A stretch of DNA of 64,000 nt, taken from contig NW_023365788.1 in NCBI RefSeq assembly GCF_000003815.2, forward strand, positions 235,207 to 299,206, written 5' to 3'. Below are positions 56,340 to 64,000 of this stretch, piece after piece. The DNA is from Branchiostoma floridae (Eukaryota; Chordata; Leptocardii; Amphioxiformes; Branchiostomatidae). The notes beneath the pieces are model-generated. The model made no database searches and had not been told where the DNA came from. It saw only the letters and a list, made by a program, of their open reading frames with translations. How positions within the stretch are numbered: the first letter of the stretch is position 1; every line of letters starts with the position of its first letter. The position numbers and the translations under genes are program-made.

Positions 56340-57310
56340 TTTTCTTTTGGCCTCCTGACGTGACCTTCCGTGACCCCGCACAGAGCCACACCTGTGCGCG
56401 TCAGCCGGAGAGTTAATTTAATCAAAGACCTAGCCAATCAGCGAAGAGGAGGCCAAAGGCTAATTAATATTCATAAGCGGGGCCTCATGATCCCGTATAT
56501 AGCAGTGTTCCCGCCAGGGGGAGCGAAGCCCGCCTAAGGCTCTCGCATTTTAGACTATTCAGAAGGCTTTATCATATATTGTATCAGTTCTTGGGGCATA
56601 TCTATGATAATCGCAGCAGTCACTTAACTTCTATTCAGGAGTTTAGCGTAACGCTATTTCAGGTCAAACCGTCAAAGGCAACTAAAAACAAACTTTAACG
56701 TTACTGAGTTCAACAGTACTTATAACTTGTTATCCGAAGTTAAAACGCTAGCGATGGTATTTTTGCTGCGCTGTTAGCTCCGTGCGACTGTTGTTGACGG
56801 TCTTATAACGGTATATTTTGCACCCCTGTACCCTGGTATGAGTAACATTTGGTATAGATAGGCATAAGATAGTTGGTAAAATGATCCAAGTAAAATTTTT
56901 GGCATAAAGTACTGTAAAAGGCTTAATTACAGCACTTTTTTAGGGGAAATTGGTTTTCTTTCGTTCTCCATGCCATGACCTTTCGGACGTTCACCCCACA
57001 GAGCCGACATCTGCACCTGCGTCTAGCCGGCAGGAAGAGTTAATTCAATTAATGGTTCAGCCAATCAGCGAAGAGGAAAGCGAAGGCTAATTAATATTCA
57101 TAAGCGGGACCACACAATACGTTAACTTGAAGACTCAGGCCGTACAGACTTCTCGCCAGGATTTTTTTTAAAGCGTCGGACAGGGGTCCGGGGGCCGCCG
57201 AATGTCCCTGGCGGGGTCCAGGGGCAGGGCCACTGTGGGGGGGACCCAGGTGGGCGAAGCCCCCCCGGAAGCTCTTGCATTTTAGACTATTGAGAAGGCT
57301 TCTTTTATCA
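56340..57310. repeat. Direct duplication, about 0.6 kb apart
   Basis: 56350-56575 and 56960-57300 share CAGCCAATCAGCGAAGAGGA-like text (56434 and 57057), GGCTAATTAATATTCATAAG (56457 and 57085), GGGCGAAGCCC-like text and GCATTTTAGACTATT..GAAGGCTT (56545 and 57277). Probably two copies of one transposon fragment. Confidence 0.75.
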
Positions 57311-58850
57311 GTTTTTTAGGGCCATATCTACGATAATCGTAGCAGTCACTTACTTCTCTTCAGCAGTTTGACTTTAAAATATTTCGGGTCAAAACCTCAT
57401 AAACAACAAACTTTACTTAGCTCAACAGTATACAAAAATATTGTACGGGTTGCCATCCTTAGTTGAATCGCTTATTTATAGCGCTAGTATCTTCGCTGCG
57501 CCGTTAGCCGCCGTGCGACCTTTGTTGACGGTCTGATATCCCTACGTCGCCGCCTCGCTGATATGCCCACGGACATGTTTCAAGAAAAATACCCAGCAAA
57601 AAACGCTGTTCTGCGTCAAATTCTATTCTATAAAACACGTGGGACTCAGTGTTACAGTCTAAATATTTTGTAGAAGCACCGCTGTAGGAAAGAAGGTCCA
57701 AGCAATGTAAAACATCACGTAGCATGAAGTTCGCTGTCAACTGGCACACAGCACATGACTGTTTGAAACTCTAAGTCTAATCAACAGCCGTGTTTGATTG
57801 ATAGCCGGCGGTCCTTTGATGAAGTCGGCGAAAGGTGCGTTAGTTAGAAAATCTGCGTTTAGTTTTGATACGTAATTATAAGTTAGACAGTGGCGAGAAT
57901 GATTATTTTCTCATCAATATTTCTCTTCAGAATTATTTGAACTTAATTGTACATCTAAACAATTGGCTTACCTGTGCAATGTTTATATGATTAATGATCA
58001 GTGTACTGAAATCATGTGTAACGTATGACTCCTAGTCAATAGATCAGCATTTTTCTCTATAGTGACCACCTGTCTATAGTGGCCACATTTCTATCACTGG
58101 ACTGGAACTTGCGAAAACTGCTGTATTTTCTCCAGAGCAAATGTATGTGTTCCTAGTGCTGTTGTTGTTTGACATAAACTTTGAACATTTAAATTGTAAG
58201 TAACTTTAAACTGCCAGAGTTTCAGCCCAATAAAACACTCTCAGCGCCAGGGTATGAACAGACTGACCAGACAGACGAAAATAAATCCTCGAACAAGGTT
58301 CAATCGTATCTTCCGGGTCTGGCAGGACTGAGTTGTTAAACTAAAATAAGAATAGGCTCGATGGCTGATTGCATACAAAGTAAAACAGTTTAACAGTTTT
58401 ACAGCTTGAAGAAAACAAACGCTCCTACAGTACCTGCACCTGCTTGATAATTATTAAATCGTATGCCCTACTTGAATAAAAAAGTTCACTGCAATAATAA
58501 ATGTACCCACATCACAAGGAGCTTATACTTTATTTAAACTTACACCTAGTTATCGTACTGAAAATTGTTAATGACATTACATGAAGTCATTCAACAATTT
58601 TCAGTCATGATGAAAATTTTCTAAATGGAAGGTGTGATTATTGTCATTTTCTGAAAAATAGAAGCAAGCTCTATCTTTACCTGGAATCAAGTCACAATAC
58701 CAGTCCACTTTTGGGGATAATGTACTGTTAAGAGGATGTTCCATTTTTGCGCAGGGGTGATTTGGAACAGTCCAATGTTGCGTGGGAAGGGGTATGGCTG
58801 AAATATGCTGTATTTGCTCTTAAGCAAATGTCGGCCTTTCTAGATTATTG
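57310..58850. other. Non-coding stretch, no feature seen
   Basis: No gene or strong repeat recognised. Open frames are short and lack family features. Confidence 0.5.
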
Positions 58851-59070
58851 AAATACTTTTACAAGTCACCGTCTCCATCAGTGCAGACTTGTCTATTCTA
58901 ACTTGTGCTGTCTCTATATAACATACACAAGTGGCAGGAAACGTTAGGTGGACGTAAACAACACATTACATATGGCGTAGTTAATAAAAAGTGTGCATTG
59001 CTGGCGGGAACATGTTAACAGCTGATTAAGTGACAACAATTTAAAAATTAATGTTCCTTTTTCAAACATA

Positions 59071-59789
59071 GAGTCAATTCCAAGTCACCGAGATGGTTTT
59101 GAAATAATATTTGTAATAAGTTTGAACTATTTTAAGTAAAAGAACATTTCAGTCACTTAAGTTCGAAATTGTTCAAACATTTCAAAATGAAAGTTTAAAC
59201 ATGTTTGAACCTTTTTATATTTGTTGGAACATTTGGGAAAGTAATGATATAATTATCTCTTTATTTAGAACAATTTTCAAACATCTATGTGTTTTTGTTA
59301 CTGTTCCAACATGTTCCAACATTTTGTGTCATTTTTCCCCTCCATAAAAACTTTTATTGACCCCATAAACAAAGCTGCTAAGCTTGGTCCTTTGTTTGGC
59401 TCTTGTATTTTTAGATGTTCTTTAGTATACAATGGTGAGTCTTTTGTGAGAAGGTGGCAGACAGACATAATTTCCTGCACTTGGCAGGGATGTGTGAATT
59501 GCCCTCTTCCCAGCCCACTGACCCAGTTTCATCATATTGTTTCCATGTTCGAACATGTGATCACAAATGATGCATCTATGTTGGAACAGTTTAGAAACTA
59601 ACAGAAATAATGTATTTGATGTTAGAAATGTTTCTAACATGTTTGAATACCATAGAAATATTTAGAACGTCACATAGATGTTATGAATAGTTCTAAACAG
59701 TTACTTATCACAGTTAGATTGTTACAAAGATTTCCAAAATGTTGGAACAAAAGGCAAGAAACACCCTCTCGGTAATATGGAATCGACTC
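59071..59789. mobile_element. About 720-bp transposon, TA target, with reiterated GTTCnAACATG motifs
   Basis: The ends GAGTCAATTCCAAGTCACCG and CGGTAATATGGAATCGACTC are inverted, flanked by TA at 59069 and 59790. The duplicated region at 63383-63412 lacks it and reads straight across (CAAACATA then TTATCATCTG), giving an empty site. The interior is full of degenerate palindromic GTTC(C/A)AACATGTT motifs. No transposase. Confidence 0.75.
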
Positions 59790-60235
59790 TATCATCATCC
59801 GTTCACATGAAATATGCAAGATTTCCACATATATTTATATATTCCCAAAGCATTTTCTTTTAGGAGAAACCCTTTTACGATTTTAGAATAAAAACGTTAA
59901 TTCTTTAGCTTTTTTATTCATTGAGGCATATTTTAGTGAAAAACTAAAATGCATAATATCGTTAAGTCAATTTTTTTCTTATAAAAGTCAACTGACATGA
60001 AAGAAAAACACTAATTTACATATAGATAACTAAGGCAAAAGAGAAAAAATTTATTTCAAGCTACTTGCAGCAATTATTAGTAAAAATGGAACAAATAACC
60101 AAATACCAAGTTATCATAGAGAGGTTTTGATTTTGATTACATTTTATTCATTTTGCACAATTTACAAAAAAAATATTTAAAATTAGTAACGCTTGCGAAC
60201 TCGCAGTAAACTTGGCGTTATTATGATTATAGATG

Positions 60236-60840
60236 TTATAGTAGGGTGCATTTAGGAAGCATGAAAAACAAACATGCTAAAGCAACCGATTCACTCAGCT
60301 GATACACCGAATTACAATGTGAAAATGTCACACAATTTTATTCGTATACGATCTGCAAGTCGACTCGTTAGACTACCATATAGCAAAGTCTTTGCCCAGA
60401 TCAGAATAGCGGAGAAACAATCACATATTTCACAAAATTTATCAAGTTTCGGCTAAACTATTCGAAACAGATATTACTAAGATATTGACCTAAGTTGATG
60501 GTAAAACAATATAAAAAAAGAACAGTCATACACAAAAAATCCGTGCTCAAGTCCAAATGATTGAACAATTTATTCAATATTGAACTGATTATATATTGTA
60601 CATAAAATGATATTCAAACCACTCATTTTCCTCAAACTTGTAACTACGTACATTTGATGCAAATGTATGCGTACTGAACTTTTCATATGACTGACATCAA
60701 TTGACTTGATCGTTAGTGCTGTGCCAAGAAAGGTGTGTTGATATCCATCCATCTATTTAATATCCATGGGTATAAATGATATACAAGGTGACTATTCATT
60801 GTAATGATCGTCACTATTCTTATGTTCGTCTTCATTGAGT
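60236..60840. repeat. Block related to 33250-33480 plus 37200-37260
   Basis: GGGTGCATTTA, GATACACCGAATTACA, ACCATATAGCAAAGTC and, further on, TGTAATGATCGTCACTATTC match the flank of the 40-bp satellite. Only a single satellite-like unit (near 60553, CAAGTCCAAATGATTGAACA) is present here. Confidence 0.5.
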
Positions 60841-63130
60841 AAAATCAAACACCTGCAGTAACGGGGTATCTCACAGGGTTGGTATACTATGGCGGCGTCG
60901 CTGGCCACTAAGTAGCATTTGTATTACCTTTGACTTTGTAAAGGGAATACCATGCAAAACGGACAAGTATGATCAAAAGGCAACAACAAAACGCTCAGCG
61001 TGAAATTGCTTTTTATCGATGTAATTCATTGAGTGCTCTGTCAAATCACTAAGCCGTAGCGACGCCACTATAGCTACGAGGAGATATCCCCCTTATACTA
61101 GACTCACCATATGTTATTTTATGCCCTCCGTTGAAAATATGACAAATGATAAAGTGAATGAATAACACATGATACGATGGTAATAGAACCCTGCTTACTC
61201 TATAATACAATATTATAGAAATTCCAAATTCCCGCCACTAAAATAATTTAACGCGTCATTAATTTTTTAGATAAATTAGAGAAATCTTGCTTACCTTATG
61301 AAGAACTCGTTCCAGGATGAGTAGGAGACGTCTGGACAGAGATGCAGGCGTCTTCCTAAAAAGTGACCCACTGGCCAACTCACGGTATAGCAGTAGAGAG
61401 TCAAACGGTGTCTTATTTGCATAATTGACACCTATTAATCTTCATTTTTCAATTGCTCAAATTGAATGCGAACCTCAGGAATAATCTTTACATTTATCAA
61501 AGAGGACAAGACTGAGTGGAGAAGAATGATCCATTGTAACCCGTGATGGCATCGAAAAGATCGCCACGTTCAAGGGTCAAGGTTATTAACTTGAAAGTTC
61601 ATATGTGTTGCTAGAAGTCATTATTGAACTAGACTAAGTTAAAGACCAAGGTTGTACTATAAAATCACCCAATAAATTCGGCTAACGTAAACTACCAGCC
61701 CTCATTCTGGTCCCAACCACCGTGGTGTTCACATCAGTGGAGGCAGGCTAATGCAGATAAGCAAGTATTGGAGTTACTCTTCAAAACAGTTTTAAAAAAC
61801 AAAAGCCAGTAGTCTTGAACAGATACAAAATTGAAGTATTACTACACACAATTCAGCATAGCTTCACAAGTCAGCTTACAAAAATTATAAAGTATAACTG
61901 GCCATGGTTTGCCTGGAAGTGTTGTGACCCTGATACAATGTGTACAGTCCGATAGAGCCTATTACACTGGTATCTTTTGGAATATAACTATGAATATATC
62001 CACAAGCCATATTACTAGGTGTCAAAGCTAGGGGGCAGTTACAAGTTGCAAAATATAAGTAGTTCAAACTAGACAGGGGCTGATCTTTGAGAGTCAGCTC
62101 AAACAAGGATTTGAAACTGAAGGCCCTGATACAACATTATGCCTCAACTCTTGTTAGGAAACAAACCGTGAACACCTAAACTGTACTGCATATGCTTGCA
62201 GCAACTATCTGGGTCTTTTTTTTCTGTGTCTGAAAATGATTTCTAGAAAAAAATTGTGGAGAGGACTTTTGAAATCTTGATGTCAGCTAATATTCAAATC
62301 TCTTCCGGTTCGTCTGCTGTAACATCTGCTGCTGAATTTGTGATGATTCTGGCTGCTCGGCTGAAGAACTGCCCAAGGCTATGGAGGATAGGGAAGGATG
62401 GAGGAAGAGAGTCATGGCCATCTGTGCAACTAGCACGCCTGGATGATGATGATGATGATGTTGTAACATCAAGCCATTGTTCTTATTAGCCAGACGGGTA
62501 GAGATCTCCCACTGGGTCTAAGCCATTTATGATGTTGGGAGTATCTGAGGAGTCAATTTAGCAACTGAAATGCTGGAAGGAGATAGTCTTTTATGGTCGC
62601 ATGCCCTGGGTCCAGATTTCTGGTCTTTAAAGAAGTTAAAGAAACAGTGCTCCAGGAAAAAAAAATCAGGCGATGTTCTGAAATCTATTATTGATATTAA
62701 AACCAAAACTTCACTTCAGTGTGCGAGTAGTTGCTAATCAATTATGATTGAGTTTTCTTTTGCTTTTGGCCCCAAATTGACCAGGGTCTTTGGTAATTAT
62801 TTCATTAGAACTAATTCCCTTATAGAATCGTCCGCTTCATCACCATTATTGGAGAGTGCATGGGAGCGGATATTCAGCTGTTGGGGTTATCGATGGCCCA
62901 TCTCTTTAATAGTCAGTAACAGGCAACATGTTGCAATAAAAAAAAAAAACTTTTCCAATTCAGGTATCATCACACGCTTATTCGCAAAATCAACGATTAC
63001 CAAAAAAGCTAGATGTTCCGGCTTTTCCACCATAATATCAGGAATTATATGGATGAAAACTGTTGTAATATCTTTTTTTTTACCGTCAAAGGTGCTGGTT
63101 AGGTTGGTGGAAACATTCAAAAGACGCCCG
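60830..63130. repeat. Segmental duplication, second copy (matches 54240-55440)
   Basis: See the first copy. The duplication continues: 63190-63310 matches 58895-58985 and 63400-63600 matches 59800-60030, so the whole 54.2-60.2 kb tract is repeated with rearrangements. Confidence 0.75.
62244..62466 (+). pseudogene. Possible retrotransposon 3' fragment ending in GATGATGAT
   Basis: The plus-strand frame ends in W-R-I-G-K-D...QLARLDDDDDD, where the Asp run comes from (GAT)n. This resembles the 3' termini of RTE-like elements. It lies in sequence found only in the second segmental copy. Weak evidence. Confidence 0.35.
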
Positions 63131-63659
63131 TTCTAAAATGCATATTTCTCAATTTTATTGAAATATACAAGTCATTGTCTTCGTCGGTGGGGAATGACAT
63201 GTCTATTCTAACTTGTGCTGCCTCTATATAACATAGTATTACACGAGTGACATAACACGTTAGGTGCCCGTAACAACACATTACAGATTTAAACTTAAAA
63301 TACGGTGCAGTTAATCAAATGCGTGCAATGCTGGCGGAAGCATGCTAATAAAGTGAAAACAATTTAAGAATTATTGTTCCGTTTTCAAACATATTATCAT
63401 CTGTTCACATGAAATATTTAAAGCTTCCATATATATTTATATTTCTAAAGCATTTTCCTTTAGAAGAAACCCTTTTACAATATTCTAAAAAACATGTTTA
63501 TACTTCAGCTTTATTTTATTTATTGAGGTAAAGTAAAGTCGAATTTTTTTTAAATAAAAGTCAACTGACTTGAAAGAAAAACACTATTTTATGTAACTAT
63601 AGATAACTAAATCAAAAAGAGAACAAATTCATTTCAATTGCAGCAATTATTAGCAAAAC

Positions 63660-63940
63660 TATAACTTAGGATTAAATAGCAACACACTTGTCCCAGCAGA
63701 AAGGAATGCTTTGTACAGTGTGCAGTCCATGTTAGAGTTACATGGGGACCAAGTCCATTGTAATGGTCCAGTTCCATTTAACAAGTAACATAATGAATCG
63801 ACATCTTTGTTAGTATTTAAAGCCTTGAAACCGACCTTGATCCAAACATTATTACTGTTCACATTCCTTCAAATTTATTGAATATGTACAAGTATAATTT
63901 AGGATTAAATAGCAACACACTTGTCCCAGCAGAAGGGAAT
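63660..63940. repeat. Direct repeat of about 40 bp
   Basis: TTAGGATTAAATAGCAACAC followed by ACTTGTCCCAGCAGAA occurs at 63666 and 63898, about 230 bases apart. A minus-strand open frame of 67 codons spans the interval. I do not recognise it and do not call it a gene. Confidence 0.6.
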
Positions 63941-64000
63941 TTGTCATTATGTCAAGCCTTGGAGTCTTGAATAAAGGATGTAAGTATAAGAAGTGCAAGT

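Noticed and set aside
55820-56437. Minus-strand open frame of 205 codons with repeated-looking segments
   Set aside because: It results from the 163-bp tandem repeat read in shifting frames (163 is not a multiple of 3). No domain and no splice context.
63659-63862. Minus-strand frame of 67 codons at the right end
   Set aside because: Flanked by a short direct repeat and lacking any recognised motif. Too weak to call a gene or exon.

Overview
The window is animal nuclear DNA: AT-rich, intron-dense and full of short transposons and microsatellites, with one 100-base assembly gap (22008-22107). The repeat load, the small non-autonomous DNA transposons, a tRNA-headed SINE and the domain-shuffled gene content suggest an invertebrate deuterostome. 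Amphioxus (Branchiostoma) is my best guess. This is an inference, because nothing in the window identifies the species directly.

The core of the window is a head-to-tail cluster of three paralogous genes, all on the minus strand. Gene B (49311 down to 38691) and gene A (27748 down to 14726) are complete 15-exon genes with GT-AG introns and continuous phases. They encode about 888 and 884 residues. Gene C (2427 down to base 1) runs off the left edge after its fifth exon begins. Each complete gene encodes a signal peptide, then CUB, LDL-receptor class A, Frizzled-type cysteine-rich (10 Cys), kringle (6 Cys) and sushi/CCP (4 Cys) domains. These are followed by a complete nicotinic-type Cys-loop receptor subunit: ligand-binding domain with a C-x13-C loop, TM1-TM3, a cytoplasmic loop and a C-terminal TM4. 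The channel half keeps the 45-bp and 110-bp exons typical of nicotinic receptor genes. All the extracellular modules are phase 1-1 units, the mark of exon shuffling. CUB, LDLa, Frizzled/kringle and sushi are the domain types found in proteins that cluster acetylcholine receptors from outside (LEV-10, MuSK/ROR, LEV-9). Here they are fused to the channel chain itself. The acetylcholine-binding aromatic box is mostly lost, so the ligand is unknown.

The layout from left to right is: gene C 5' half (1-2.4 kb); its upstream region, rich in dispersed repeats, with a retrotransposon reverse transcriptase remnant (2.4-13.3 kb); a TG microsatellite and a near-perfect hairpin (13.5-14.2 kb); gene A with several transposons in its introns (14.7-27.7 kb); an intergenic region whose 31.0-33.0 kb part repeats the 9.4-12.4 kb part upstream of gene C, followed by a TAC microsatellite, a SINE and a 40-bp satellite split by a 1.1-kb transposon (27.7-38.7 kb); gene B (38.7-49.3 kb); and a non-coding right flank (49.3-64 kb) built from degenerate tandem and segmental duplications.

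Genes A and C share intron and upstream sequence, so they look like the most recent duplicates. Gene B is older, but parts of it (the LDLa exon and the TM1-TM2 exon) are nearly or exactly identical to its paralogues, which points to gene conversion. I see no convincing gene outside this family.
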